From: Marinobacter antarcticus
GTDB lineage: Bacteria; Pseudomonadota; Gammaproteobacteria; Pseudomonadales; Oleiphilaceae
DNA length: 64,000 nt
Direction: 5' to 3'
NCBI RefSeq assembly: GCF_900142385.1
Contig: NZ_FRAQ01000001.1
Coordinates: 1,798,001 to 1,862,000 of the forward strand
Shown here: positions 45,001 through 53,699 of the stretch, piece by piece
Position numbering within the stretch: position 1 is the first letter of the stretch
How the letters are laid out: each line of letters starts with the position of its first letter
Translations under genes and position numbers: made by a program
Notes under the pieces: model-generated
What the model saw: the letters and a program-made list of their open reading frames with translations, nothing else
Told to the model about the DNA's origin: nothing
Database searches by the model: none

Positions 45001-46125
45001 TCAGCGCCTGTCGCTTGCGTTCAGCGAGCTGCTGAATTCGGGGCTGCCGGGCAAAAACTGTACACAGTTTCTGACCCGCCACACCAGTTCGGCGTAGCTG
45101 TCCGCCAGAATGTTTACGTGGCCAAGCTTGCGGCCAGGCCGTTCGCCTTTGTTGTAGAGGTGTACGTGAGCGTAAGGGAGCTCCAGCAGGCGTTCAACAT
45201 CCCCATGCTCACCGATGATGTTAACCATGCAGCTCAGGCCGCGAGGTGCAACATTGCCCAACGGGTGACCGCTCACGGCCCGGATATGGTTCTCGAACTG
45301 GCTGGTCATCGCACCCTCGATGGTCCAGTGCCCGGAATTATGAACCCTCGGCGCCATCTCGTTTGCCACCAGGCCATCTGCTGTTTCAAACAGCTCGAGT
45401 GTGAGCACGCCGACATAATCCAGTTCGTTGAGCAGGGCTTTGATGTGTAGCTCTGCATCTTCCTGAATGTGTTTTTCGAGTCTCGGCGCCGGGGCAATTG
45501 AGTAGCGCAGAATGCCTTCGTGGTGAACGTTTTCGGAGATTGGGTAGAAGGCCAGTTGCCCATCTTCAGCGCGCACAGCAATGATGGAAACCTCGCGGCT
45601 GAACTCGACAAACTTCTCTACCATCAATCTGGGATGGCCGATGGATGCCCAAGCTGCCTCTGCATCTTCCGGGCTTTTCAGCACGGCCTGGCCTTTGCCG
45701 TCGTAACCTTCGGTATTGGATTTGGCAACGACCGGGCAGCCGAGGCTTTCTGCTGCGGCTTTCAGGGACTCAGCGCTGTCTGCAATCTTCCATTGTGGCG
45801 TTGGGATGCCAAGCTCACCGAACAGTGTTTTCTCGGCTTCGCGGTTCTGACAAACCTGCAGGGCGCGGGGGCAGGGATGAACCGGCTTTTCTTTGGCTAG
45901 CCTTTCTGCAACTTCTACGGGAAGGTGTTCAAATTCGTAGGTGACCCGATCTACCCGCGACAGGAAGTCGTCGAGGTACTTGCCTTCGCGATCAATGATG
46001 ACTTCACCCAACCCGGCGCTGGGGCTGCCTGACATGTCATAGAAAACAAAGGTTTTGGCCAGCGGATATCCGGCGAGGGCGAGCATTCTTCCCAGTTGAC
46101 CGGCGCCTAGTACACCAATTCTCAT
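45001..46125 (-). CDS. purK: N5-carboxyaminoimidazole ribonucleotide synthase (ATP-grasp)
   Basis: This 374-residue ATP-grasp enzyme turns AIR and bicarbonate into N5-CAIR in purine synthesis. It opens IGVLGAGQLGRMLALAGYPL and carries VAKSNTEGYDGKGQAVL in the grasp loop, MVEKFVEFSREVSIIAVR, and NEMAPRVHNSGHWTIEGA. It lies downstream of purE, but 171 bases separate them, including an inverted-repeat element at 46176-46268. Length is normal. Confidence 0.96.
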   Translation of the reverse strand: MRIGVLGAGQLGRMLALAGYPLAKTFVFYDMSGSPSAGLGEVIIDREGKYLDDFLSRVDRVTYEFEHLPVEVAERLAKEKPVHPCPRALQVCQNREAEKTLFGELGIPTPQWKIADSAESLKAAAESLGCPVVAKSNTEGYDGKGQAVLKSPEDAEAAWASIGHPRLMVEKFVEFSREVSIIAVRAEDGQLAFYPISENVHHEGILRYSIAPAPRLEKHIQEDAELHIKALLNELDYVGVLTLELFETADGLVANEMAPRVHNSGHWTIEGAMTSQFENHIRAVSGHPLGNVAPRGLSCMVNIIGEHGDVERLLELPYAHVHLYNKGERPGRKLGHVNILADSYAELVWRVRNCVQFLPGSPEFSSSLNASDRR

Positions 46126-46175
46126 TTGTGTTCTCCTGTCACGGTGGGCATTTCACTTTTATTGGTCAGCACGGG

Positions 46176-46268
46176 TGGGGCAAGCCTTCCAAAACACGCT
46201 GTGAATACGTCCTTGTACGCTTGGCTCCGCCATCCATGGCTACGCACAGTTTTGGAAGGCTTGCCCCA
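46176..46268. repeat. 93-bp inverted-repeat element between purE and purK
   Basis: Two perfect 20-bp arms (46176-46195, TGGGGCAAGCC then TTCCAAAAC; 46249-46268, its exact reverse complement) enclose a 53-bp core. The core contains GCTGTGAATACGTCC and CCATCCATGG motifs. The long stem would form in the purE-purK mRNA. The layout resembles REP/MITE-like intergenic elements that recur in related genomes, but no second copy was seen in this window. Confidence 0.75.
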
Positions 46269-46296
46269 TCCGCGCAGTCTGAGCTGGCCAGTGGGT

Positions 46297-46788
46297 TCAC
46301 TGCTCTTTTGGATCAGGATTGTTCAGAATCGTTTGGGTCTGTGTCGCCCGGAATTCATCAACAGCCTTGCGAACAACCTTATCAGATGTGCCAATAATCT
46401 GTGCCGCTAGCAAACCGGCGTTGGTGGCACCGGCGTTGCCGATCGCCAGGGTGCCTACGGCGATGCCACCGGGCATTTGTACGATAGAGAGCAGCGAGTC
46501 GAGGCCGTTGAGTGCTTTGGACTGGACGGGTACGCCCAGTACTGGCAAGGATGTCTGGGAAGCGACCATTCCGGGTAGGTGAGCTGCGCCGCCGGCGCCT
46601 GCGATGATGACTTTCAGGCCGCGGTCGGAGGCGGTTTTTGCGTAGTCGAAAAGCAGATCCGGGGTGCGGTGGGCCGAGACGACTTTGGTTTCATAGGTGA
46701 CGCCGAGTTTTTCGAGCATGTTGGCGGCGTGTTCCATGGTGGGCCAGTCGGATTTTGAGCCCATGATAAGTCCTACAAGCGGCCGCAT
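46297..46788 (-). CDS. purE: N5-carboxyaminoimidazole ribonucleotide mutase
   Basis: This 163-residue class I PurE has [18 protein letters not shown] at the N-terminus, SAHRTPD with the catalytic His, and [15 protein letters not shown]. It converts N5-CAIR to 4-CAIR as an octamer. The ATG at 46788 starts the family N-terminus and has AGGA about nine bases upstream; the frame continues to 46824 without conservation. It is followed by purK after the repeat element. Confidence 0.95.
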   Translation of the reverse strand: MRPLVGLIMGSKSDWPTMEHAANMLEKLGVTYETKVVSAHRTPDLLFDYAKTASDRGLKVIIAGAGGAAHLPGMVASQTSLPVLGVPVQSKALNGLDSLLSIVQMPGGIAVGTLAIGNAGATNAGLLAAQIIGTSDKVVRKAVDEFRATQTQTILNNPDPKEQ

Positions 46789-46961
46789 ACGCAACAGTCC
46801 TGTGATAATTGGAAAGCCGGACATTGTATGTTTTGGCTATCTACCATGCAAGGAAGGTCTTTGGGTGTTAGGCACGGTTGGGGCTTCGTCATTTCAACCT
46901 GTGAACAAGTGCATGTATTATCAATGCCAATTAATTGAACCGTCCATATTCAGGAGCTGTA

Positions 46962-47936
46962 ATGGAACCCATCCGTCCAGATGACGATGAACTGAGAGCC
47001 GAACGGCCTTTTGGTGCATCGGAGCAGAAGGCGCCAGTTCAGAAGAAACCTAAGTCGTCAGTCGAGGGTGCGGGTGGGAAGCCTAAACCACCGAAACCGG
47101 CGAAGGGCGGCAGGAACGATAACGGTGGGGGCAGTGGCCGGTCGGGTCTGGCGGTTTTGTGGTTGTTGGTTATTGCTGTAGCTGTAGCCTCAGTGGCGGG
47201 ATGGTACTCGCAGAATCAACGGATTCTGATGCTTGAAGGGCAGTTGGAGGAGGCGGATTACTGGGCGCGTCAGAGTAAGCTGGCGTTGGCGAGGTTTGAA
47301 GGTGATCTGTCGGAAACGGGGGAGAATCTTCAGGAGCGCGGCGCGTCTCTGACTGATCAGATTGATCTCCAGAAGAAACAGCTTGATGAGGCCGACAGCG
47401 AAATCCGTAAGCTATGGGTCATCGCAAATGAGCGGAACAAGAAGCGGCTGGATGATCATCAGGAGCGGATTGCTGCGGCAGAGGTCGGGCTCGCAGAAAG
47501 TAAGAAGGCGTTGGCGGATGCGGGCTCCACGGTTGAGAAAGTCCGGACGTCTCTGGGCGCCGATGTGGCCTCGTTGACTAAGCAGACGGAGACGTCGGTT
47601 GCGGCTCTGGAAGATGCAAACCGGCAGGCGTCCGAGCAGTTGACGTCGCTGAGCAAGCAGCTGGTGGAAGTTGATCAGGTTGTTGAGCGGCGGGTGCGGC
47701 GTTTTGAGCAAGAGCAGAAGCTCGGGATCAGTGGCATAGAAGGGCGTTTGTCTGCTCTGGAGAAGAAACTGGCTGATCTTTCGGGCAACGATCGTGATCG
47801 TGCGCTCGTAAATGAGCTGGCGGCGGTGAAGAAGAACGTTGAGGCGATTGATTCGTCCCGCGCTCAGGTAACCTCGCGCCTCGTGCGGTTGTCGGAGGAG
47901 GTTAATCAGCTTCGCAGTCAGGTATCAGGCCAGTAA
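46962..47936 (+). CDS. Membrane-anchored coiled-coil protein of unknown function
   Basis: This 324-residue protein has a charged, Pro/Lys/Gly-rich cytoplasmic N-terminus (about 1-60) and one membrane helix (SGLAVLWLLVIAVAVASVAGWY, about 62-83). The remainder is a long heptad-repeat region rich in Leu, Glu, Lys and Ala (e.g. KKRLDDHQERIAAAEVGLAESKK) that is almost certainly a coiled coil. It resembles cell-division or envelope-linking membrane coiled-coil proteins only in shape, and no family could be named. The ATG at 46962 with AGGAG just upstream is chosen. It is divergent from purE. Confidence 0.78.
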   Translation: MEPIRPDDDELRAERPFGASEQKAPVQKKPKSSVEGAGGKPKPPKPAKGGRNDNGGGSGRSGLAVLWLLVIAVAVASVAGWYSQNQRILMLEGQLEEADYWARQSKLALARFEGDLSETGENLQERGASLTDQIDLQKKQLDEADSEIRKLWVIANERNKKRLDDHQERIAAAEVGLAESKKALADAGSTVEKVRTSLGADVASLTKQTETSVAALEDANRQASEQLTSLSKQLVEVDQVVERRVRRFEQEQKLGISGIEGRLSALEKKLADLSGNDRDRALVNELAAVKKNVEAIDSSRAQVTSRLVRLSEEVNQLRSQVSGQ

Positions 47937-48088
47937 CGGATGTGGCGTCGACACTGGTGGCGCCGCAATGATCGTGGGCGTCAGGTTTTGTAACGGTTTG
48001 TTATTCATCCCTTGCGGTAGCTCTCATTTATACCGTTTGGCAGTTGCTATGATCAGGTAACTCACCAAAGGATGAAGAGTTAACAAAA

Positions 48089-48736
48089 ATGAAAACCCCA
48101 GTGTCTTTTTTTGGGCCCTTCAAGCTTTCCTCGTTTTGTTTTCGTGTGTTGTTGGTCGCCTTACTGTTGCTGTCTGCGTCTGGGTGCACGGTTTACCAGT
48201 CCATTGGCAAAAGCGTCGGGTCGTTTCTGCACCCGGTCTCCGGCCATGATTTTGTGCACATTGATAACGGTGACTGGGATCGCAGGCATGCGGTTCTGTA
48301 CTTCTATCGCACTCACTCCCAGTGGGCCGCTGATGAGATTGAAGCGCCCAGCGTTTACGTTGATGACACCCACTACTTTAATATCCGCAATAACAGCTTT
48401 ACCTGGCTTGTGGTCAGTCCTGGAGATCGCCATATCACCATGCGCAGGCCGTTGCTTGGCCTGGAGGGGGTGAACTCGTTCAGCCTCAGCCTGATTGCGG
48501 ACGCCACTCTCACGGTTGAGCCCGGCCGTATTTATTATCTGCGATATAACGAACTGTCTGAGCCTATACAGGCACATCCGGAGCTCGATCCGGAGCATCC
48601 GCTCACTGAGGGTGACCTGCAACTCGTGACGCGGGAGTATGCCATGCAGGGTCAGGAAATCATCTCAACCCGTTTCCTGAACAGCGATGTGCTGGCCCCC
48701 CAACCACGCGGCGGTTTCTATTGTCGCAACTACTGA
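48089..48736 (+). CDS. Lipoprotein of unknown function; probably the N-terminal part of a frameshifted gene
   Basis: This is a 215-residue lipoprotein precursor with a hydrophobic signal (LLVALLLLSASGC) and lipobox cysteine at residue 33. The mature part has alternating strands such as HAVLYFYRTHSQWAADE, WLVVSPGDRHITMRRP and GRIYYLRYNEL, a pattern seen in DUF2846-type lipoproteins. Its frame ends soon after a six-C run (48696-48701). A frame shifted by one base continues past that run for about 90 codons as a charged, heptad-rich tail. Removing one C would fuse both into a 295-residue protein. Confidence 0.7.
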   Translation: MKTPVSFFGPFKLSSFCFRVLLVALLLLSASGCTVYQSIGKSVGSFLHPVSGHDFVHIDNGDWDRRHAVLYFYRTHSQWAADEIEAPSVYVDDTHYFNIRNNSFTWLVVSPGDRHITMRRPLLGLEGVNSFSLSLIADATLTVEPGRIYYLRYNELSEPIQAHPELDPEHPLTEGDLQLVTREYAMQGQEIISTRFLNSDVLAPQPRGGFYCRNY

Positions 48737-48977
48737 AGATGTGGACTACGAGCGGCGTATGGCGCTTCTGGAAGAGGAGCGCGAGCTGGAGATGGAAAGG
48801 CTTGAGCGTGAGGGGCAGTACGAGCCGGCATCCTGGTTCTGGCCTTTCGGAGATGGTCCTTCGGTTCCGCTAGAAGCAGACCGGAAAATTAAACAGCTGG
48901 AGCAGGAGTATGCTCAGCTGGAGCTGGAAAGGGAGCGCCGTGAGGCAGCGGAATCTGACGGTTGGTGGTTTTTTTAG
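48699..48977 (+). pseudogene. Out-of-frame C-terminal part of the preceding lipoprotein (or separate small protein)
   Basis: This frame continues the upstream lipoprotein after a one-base shift. It gives a strongly charged helical segment (YERRMALLEEERELEMERLEREGQ), a tryptophan-rich PASWFWPFGDG, a second charged helix and a terminal GWWFF. The ATG at 48687 has no ribosome-binding site and its first codons overlap the upstream gene, so it is unlikely to be a separate gene. The tail looks like a genuine coding sequence. Confidence 0.55.
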
Positions 48978-48994
48978 GGTTTCCGGAAAAAGAT

Positions 48995-49022
48995 TTGACA
49001 CCGCCGGGCAAATGCTTAAAAT
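48995..49022 (+). promoter_or_regulatory. Sigma-70 promoter of the tRNA-Val/Asp/Val cluster
   Basis: TTGACA, a 16-base spacer and TAAAAT are followed by a GC-rich discriminator (GCGCC), typical of stable-RNA promoters subject to stringent control. Confidence 0.85.
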
Positions 49023-49107
49023 GCGCCTCTCACTTGGTCGAGCAATGAGGTCTGTTCGCAGGCAACATTAGCATTTTCAAGTGAGTGCCTTTGAAAGGTG
49101 ACTAAGT

Positions 49108-49183
49108 GGGTGGTTAGCTCAGCTGGGAGAGCATCGCCCTTACAAGGCGAGGGTCACTGGTTCGATCCCAGTACCACCCACCA
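49108..49183 (+). tRNA. tRNA-Val (anticodon TAC)
   Basis: This 76-base cloverleaf has acceptor stem GGGTGGT/ACCACCC, anticodon TAC at 49141-49143, T-arm GGTTCGATCC and encoded CCA. It is identical to the copy at 49338-49413. Confidence 0.97.
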
Positions 49184-49252
49184 CTTTCTTTCAAGGTAAG
49201 CATCGAGCACTTGAGTTCGGTGCACGATTCAGGCTTAATGCCGGATCGATGC

Positions 49253-49329
49253 GGAGCGGTAGTTCAGTTGGTTAGAATACCGGCCTGTCACGCCGGGGGT
49301 CGCGGGTTCGAGTCCCGTCCGCTCCGCCA
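49253..49329 (+). tRNA. tRNA-Asp (anticodon GTC)
   Basis: This 77-base cloverleaf has acceptor stem GGAGCGG/CCGCTCC, the anticodon GTC within CCTGTCACGC, T-arm GGGTTCGAGTCCC and encoded CCA. Confidence 0.97.
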
Positions 49330-49337
49330 CTCTTTTT

Positions 49338-49413
49338 GGGTGGTTAGCTCAGCTGGGAGAGCATCGCCCTTACAAGGCGAGGGTCACTGGTTCGATCCCA
49401 GTACCACCCACCA
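49338..49413 (+). tRNA. tRNA-Val (anticodon TAC), second identical copy
   Basis: This 76-base sequence is identical to the first tRNA-Val, giving a perfect direct repeat 230 bases apart around tRNA-Asp. A terminator follows eight bases after its CCA. Confidence 0.97.
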
Positions 49414-49421
49414 GATTTCAG

Positions 49422-49455
49422 AAAGGGCAAGTCCGATGGACTTGCCCTTTTTTTA
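49422..49455 (+). terminator. Terminator of the tRNA cluster
   Basis: AAAGGGCAAGTCC, a GAT loop and GGACTTGCCCTTT followed by T7 form a textbook terminator. It overlaps the 3' end of the convergent FabG4-like gene. Confidence 0.93.
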
Positions 49456-50859
49456 CTTTCCGATCAGCGACTGACCACATACTCGCACAACGTTCCCGTT
49501 CACGCCGCCGGAAGCGGGGCTGCAATACCAGGCAATGGTTTCTGCAACGTCCACAGGCTGGCCACCCTGAGACAGGCTGTTCATGCGTCTCCCGGCTTCT
49601 CGCAGCGTCATGGGCATGGCCGCCGTCATCTGAGTTTCAATGAAGCCCGGTGCTACGGCGTTAATGGTAATGCCGTTTTTAACCTGCCTGGCCATGGCTT
49701 CTACGTAGCCGATCACGCCGGATTTCGCCGCCGAGTAGTTGGTCTGTCCGAAGTTTCCGGCGATGCCGCTGATGGACGAGATGCAGACAATGCGACCACT
49801 TTCACGAAGCAACTCCCGGTTCATGAGTTCATCGTTGATGTGTTCTTCAGCGGTCAGGTTAACGGCGATGGTCATATCCCAGAAGTGCTCGGGCATGTTG
49901 CCGAGAGTTTTGTCACGGGTGATGCCCGCGTTATGAATGACAAGATCCACTCCGCCAAAATGCTTTTCAACAAAATCTGCAATTTTTGCCGGCGCGTCTT
50001 CAGAGGTAATGTCGCAGGAAAGGGCCTTGCCTTTGATGGCGCGCATCACGTTTTCGAGATCTTCCATAGCAGGCTCAATGTCCAGCCCGATTACTGTGGC
50101 GCCATCCCGGGCCAGGGTTTCTGCAATTGAAGCGCCAATACCCCGTGACGCACCGGTCACCAGTGCAACCTTTCCGGTAAGCGGAGCAACCGGGTTTGTT
50201 GTCGGCGCGCTGGCGGTTTTACCAATGCGCACAACCTGGCCGGAAACATACGCTGATCGGGCAGAGAGGAAGAAGCGGAGGCTGGATTCCAGCTGTTTTT
50301 CAGCATTGGGTGCAATCCAGAGCAGGTTAGCGGTTGCGCCTTTTTTGCCAACTTCCTTACCTACACTGCGAGTAAAGCCTTCCAGAGCCTGTTGCGCGGC
50401 CGCCTGGGGCGCTTTTCGGCAGGTTGTCGGGTTCTGGCCTACGATCACAACACGGGCGTTTGCGCCGAGTTTTTTTATGGTGGGATGGAAGAAATCGTAC
50501 AGAGCACGGAGATCTCCGGGGCCCTTCAGGCCGGTGGCGTCGAAGACCAGGGCTGAGAATTTTGTTTCAGTATCCGGCGCCAGCTCCAGCGCCCGGGCTT
50601 TATTGCCGGCTTTTGATGAGTCTTCCAGGGTTGTTTTGCCGCTGGCATGATAAAGCGTCGCGGCACTGGCGCCGAGAACGCCACCAATCGTCGCTATGGC
50701 TTTGCCGCCGTTACCTGCGCCAACCAGCACATTACCTTCAATAAAAGGCTGATCCGCGCGCTTGAGTCGTTTCAGCGGCACCGGTGAGGGCAGCCCGAGG
50801 GATTGCGCGGCGGTTTTACCAACCGGGGTGTTTACAAGTTTAAAGTAGATGTCAGACAT
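49453..50859 (-). CDS. High-molecular-weight 3-oxoacyl-ACP/CoA reductase (FabG4-like)
   Basis: This 468-residue protein belongs to the double-domain FabG group. Its N-terminal ~220 residues form a flavodoxin/SDR-like domain without a clear cofactor motif. The C-terminal half is a classical SDR with TGASRGIG, NAG, and Ser/Tyr/Lys in SSISGIAGNFGQTNYSAAKSG. Such proteins reduce 3-ketoacyl thioesters and sit beside thiolase genes in fatty-acid or polyester metabolism. Here the thiolase gene is divergent, 61 bp away. AAGGACG lies seven bases before the ATG. Confidence 0.92.
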   Translation of the reverse strand: MSDIYFKLVNTPVGKTAAQSLGLPSPVPLKRLKRADQPFIEGNVLVGAGNGGKAIATIGGVLGASAATLYHASGKTTLEDSSKAGNKARALELAPDTETKFSALVFDATGLKGPGDLRALYDFFHPTIKKLGANARVVIVGQNPTTCRKAPQAAAQQALEGFTRSVGKEVGKKGATANLLWIAPNAEKQLESSLRFFLSARSAYVSGQVVRIGKTASAPTTNPVAPLTGKVALVTGASRGIGASIAETLARDGATVIGLDIEPAMEDLENVMRAIKGKALSCDITSEDAPAKIADFVEKHFGGVDLVIHNAGITRDKTLGNMPEHFWDMTIAVNLTAEEHINDELMNRELLRESGRIVCISSISGIAGNFGQTNYSAAKSGVIGYVEAMARQVKNGITINAVAPGFIETQMTAAMPMTLREAGRRMNSLSQGGQPVDVAETIAWYCSPASGGVNGNVVRVCGQSLIGK

Positions 50860-50920
50860 GGCTTCGTCCTTGCGTTGCTATGATGTGCGGAGCATGTTGT
50901 TTTCAAGAGAGGATATCATC

Positions 50921-52258
50921 ATGACACAGGCTCAGAAGTCCAACCAGAAGGAACCCGCAGCCCCAGAAGCTTCGGAGAAGGGCCCCAGTGGCGTACGCCG
51001 TGTGGCCGTTATTGGTGGCAACCGGATTCCTTTTGCCCGTTCCAATACGGTCTACAGCAAGATCAGTAACCAGGAATTGCTGACCTCCACCCTGCGCGGG
51101 TTGGTAGATCGTTTCGGCCTTCAGGGCCAGCGTCTTGGTGAAGTGGTTGCCGGGGCCGTGATCAAGCACTCCAGAGATTTTAACCTGACCCGGGAAGCTG
51201 CAATGAGTTGCGGACTGGCGCCGGAGACCCCGGCGTACGATATTCAGCAGGCTTGTGGTACCGGGTTGGAGGCGGCCATTCTGGTGGCAAACAAGATCGC
51301 CCTGGGCCAGATTGAATGCGGTATTGCGGGCGGCACGGATACAACGTCGGATGCTCCCGTTGGCGTGAGTGAAGGGTTGCGGGAGATATTGCTTGACCTG
51401 AACCGGGCCAAGACCACCGGTGAACGGCTGAAAATTCTCAGCCGTTTTCGCCTCAGCGACCTTAAGCCGGAAGTGCCGCAGAACGGCGAGCCCCGCACAG
51501 GTATGTCCATGGGCGAGCATGCTCAGGTAACCGCCCACGAGTGGTCCATCCCGCGGGACGAGCAGGATCTTCTGGCATGGGAAAGCCATCAGAAGCTGGC
51601 GAAAGCCTACGAAGAAGGTTTCTTTAGCGACCTGATGACCCCGCTTGCAGGGCTTGAGAAAGATAACATTCTGCGCCCGGATACTACGCTGGAAAAGCTG
51701 GCAACCCTGAAGCCGGTTTTCGATCGTGAGCGTGGCACCATGACGGCTGCCAACAGCACCGCACTGACGGACGGCGCTTCCTGCGTGCTTCTGGCCAGTG
51801 AAGAATGGGCAAAAGCCCATAACCTGGAAGTAAAAGCCTGGCTGACTTTCTCGGAAGTAGCGGCGGTTGATTTTGTCGATAAGAAAGAAGGGCTGCTCAT
51901 GGCTCCGGCTTACGCCGTGCCGCGGCTTCTGGAGAAAGCTGGGCTTACACTGCAGGATTTCGACTTTTATGAAATCCACGAAGCGTTTGCGGCTCAGGTC
52001 CTCTCAACGCTGAAAGCCTGGGAAGACCCTGCCTTCTGCAAAGACAAGCTGGGCCTGGACAAGCCGCTTGGCAGCATTGACCGTAACAAACTCAACGTGA
52101 AAGGCAGTAGCCTTGCCACCGGTCACCCATTCGCTGCGACGGGCGGGCGTATTGTCGCCACGCTAGCCAAGCTGCTGGAGGAAAAAGGAAGCGGACGCGG
52201 CCTTATTTCAATCTGTGCCGCAGGCGGCCAGGGCATAACGGCTATCCTGGAGCGATAA
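50921..52258 (+). CDS. Acetyl-CoA C-acyltransferase (thiolase)
   Basis: This is a 445-residue thiolase with an extended N-terminus. It has nucleophilic cysteine C112 in DIQQACGTGLEA, catalytic His in EIHEAFA, and GHPFAATGG with ICAAGGQG for the second Cys/His site. It cleaves or condenses acyl-CoA units in beta-oxidation or related pathways and resembles the FadI-like group in length. GAGAGGA lies upstream of the ATG at 50921; an in-frame ATG at 50849 would overlap the divergent gene. The partner is the FabG4-like reductase. Confidence 0.93.
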   Translation: MTQAQKSNQKEPAAPEASEKGPSGVRRVAVIGGNRIPFARSNTVYSKISNQELLTSTLRGLVDRFGLQGQRLGEVVAGAVIKHSRDFNLTREAAMSCGLAPETPAYDIQQACGTGLEAAILVANKIALGQIECGIAGGTDTTSDAPVGVSEGLREILLDLNRAKTTGERLKILSRFRLSDLKPEVPQNGEPRTGMSMGEHAQVTAHEWSIPRDEQDLLAWESHQKLAKAYEEGFFSDLMTPLAGLEKDNILRPDTTLEKLATLKPVFDRERGTMTAANSTALTDGASCVLLASEEWAKAHNLEVKAWLTFSEVAAVDFVDKKEGLLMAPAYAVPRLLEKAGLTLQDFDFYEIHEAFAAQVLSTLKAWEDPAFCKDKLGLDKPLGSIDRNKLNVKGSSLATGHPFAATGGRIVATLAKLLEEKGSGRGLISICAAGGQGITAILER

Positions 52259-52282
52259 TTTGCAGGAAAGCCGGAATAGTCT

Positions 52283-52311
52283 TTGACAGACCCGGTTTGG
52301 CGCCGTAGTAT
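52283..52311 (+). promoter_or_regulatory. Sigma-70 promoter of initiator tRNA
   Basis: TTGACA, a 17-base spacer and TAGTAT precede a GC-rich discriminator (GCGCGCC). The tRNA begins about 39 bases later. Confidence 0.8.
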
Positions 52312-52349
52312 GCGCGCCACGGTGATCGAGAGACCACCAACCAGTTTGA

Positions 52350-52426
<77 letters not shown>

Positions 52427-52431
52427 TATAA

Positions 52432-52472
52432 AAGAAAGGCAGATCAGTAACTTATTGGTCTGCCTTTTTTGT
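52432..52472 (+). terminator. Terminator of initiator tRNA
   Basis: AAAGGCAGATCA and TTGGTCTGCCTTT pair with one mismatch around a seven- or eight-base loop, followed by a T-run. Confidence 0.75.
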
Positions 52473-52496
52473 TTCTGCTTTCCAGGTTTTCTGCTG

Positions 52497-53699
52497 TTAT
52501 AAGGAAATTTCTTCGAGAGACAGCGTATTAGTCGTAATCCGCTCGGCCCCTGTCGCGGTAATACGCACCGTTTCGCTGAAACCGACTCCAAACTCTCCTG
52601 GCTTGCGTAAGCAGATCGGCAGATGAAACACCATATCCTCTTCCAGAACTGCCTCGTTGTCGGTGGCCAGGAACATTGAGCCGGCGACCCAGGATGGCGG
52701 AAACGCCGCGCCGACCGGATAGCCAAAGACGCCGGAGAAAAACGCACGATCGACGATCGGCGCCAGCGCGGCCTCTCCGGCGCGTGCAGCCGAGGCGAAG
52801 CTTGAACCGGCTCGCGCGGCCGACATCACCGCTTCGAGGACGTCAAGACAGATCGCATGAAACTCACGAATTTCGGCCGAAGCCTGGCCGACGACGGCGG
52901 TACGCATCATCGGCGCAGTGTAGCGTTTGCGAACCGCACCGAATTCGGTGAACACCACATCACCGCTCGCAACTTCATAACCGGCATGATTAGTATGAAT
53001 GATGCCGCTGCGCGCGCCAGTCGTCACAATCGGTTGCATGCTCATGAATTCGCTGCCCGCCCCCAGCATGGAACTGGCGCCGGCCCGGGCGATTTCATGA
53101 TCGACCACACCTGCTCGTATCACGGCCGCCGCCGCGTCCAGACCGGCACCGGTGATGGCTGCGCTTTCGGACAGATAAGCGAGTTCAGCGGGTGATTTCA
53201 CCAGGCGAACACGATCAATCAGCGCGCCGAAATCGGTGAACGTGGCTGCCTCCAACTCGTTCTTGAGTGCTGAAAGCAACCCCGGCCGAAAGGAGCCTGT
53301 CCAGGGGTTGAAGCCAATTCGCGGCGCCGGGGTGCCCGCCGTGCGACGAACCTGCACAGCCAGTTCGCCGGCTACCGCCTCGGGCGCCTGCCATGGATAG
53401 CCGATAACCTCGTCCACCCGACTCAGATACACGGCGGGGCCGATTTCTATGGCCGGCACAAACAGCACGGTTCGATCAGTCGCGACCAGCAGCACGCACT
53501 GTACCGAGACCTCGAAGGTAGTATATCCGGTCAGGTAACACAGTTCTCCGGCTTCGGTCAGCAGTAGCAGATCAAACCCGGCTTCAGCCATCCCCCGTCG
53601 AACGGAGGCGAGCCGCGCCTCGTATTCATCCGGTTCGAACGCCAGTACGGGCTCGGGAAACTTGGACTGCAGTTTGTCGCGGTAGGTACGGTAATCCAT
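52497..53699 (-). CDS. M24-family creatinase/DoeA-like hydrolase with degenerate metal site
   Basis: This 400-residue 'pita-bread' protein has an N-terminal creatinase-type domain (LLLTEAGELCYLTGYTTFEVS) and a C-terminal domain containing VVFTEFGAVRKRYTAPMMRT, GYPVGAAFPPSW and an ECK-like GVGFSETVRIT. In the metallopeptidases the second segment is DxG...SDxTRT; here both ligand Asp positions are replaced (Glu and Ala). Such proteins act without metals, as creatinase does. The GYP-G-PP-W motif resembles the ectoine hydrolase DoeA/EutD group, so an ectoine-like substrate is possible. The gene looks GC-richer than neighbours and follows the tRNA directly. Confidence 0.78.
   Translation of the reverse strand: MDYRTYRDKLQSKFPEPVLAFEPDEYEARLASVRRGMAEAGFDLLLLTEAGELCYLTGYTTFEVSVQCVLLVATDRTVLFVPAIEIGPAVYLSRVDEVIGYPWQAPEAVAGELAVQVRRTAGTPAPRIGFNPWTGSFRPGLLSALKNELEAATFTDFGALIDRVRLVKSPAELAYLSESAAITGAGLDAAAAVIRAGVVDHEIARAGASSMLGAGSEFMSMQPIVTTGARSGIIHTNHAGYEVASGDVVFTEFGAVRKRYTAPMMRTAVVGQASAEIREFHAICLDVLEAVMSAARAGSSFASAARAGEAALAPIVDRAFFSGVFGYPVGAAFPPSWVAGSMFLATDNEAVLEEDMVFHLPICLRKPGEFGVGFSETVRITATGAERITTNTLSLEEISL

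Noticed and set aside
46126..46410. Small plus-strand frames between purK and purE
   Set aside because: They run through the inverted-repeat element and into antisense purE; no start signals or protein-like features.
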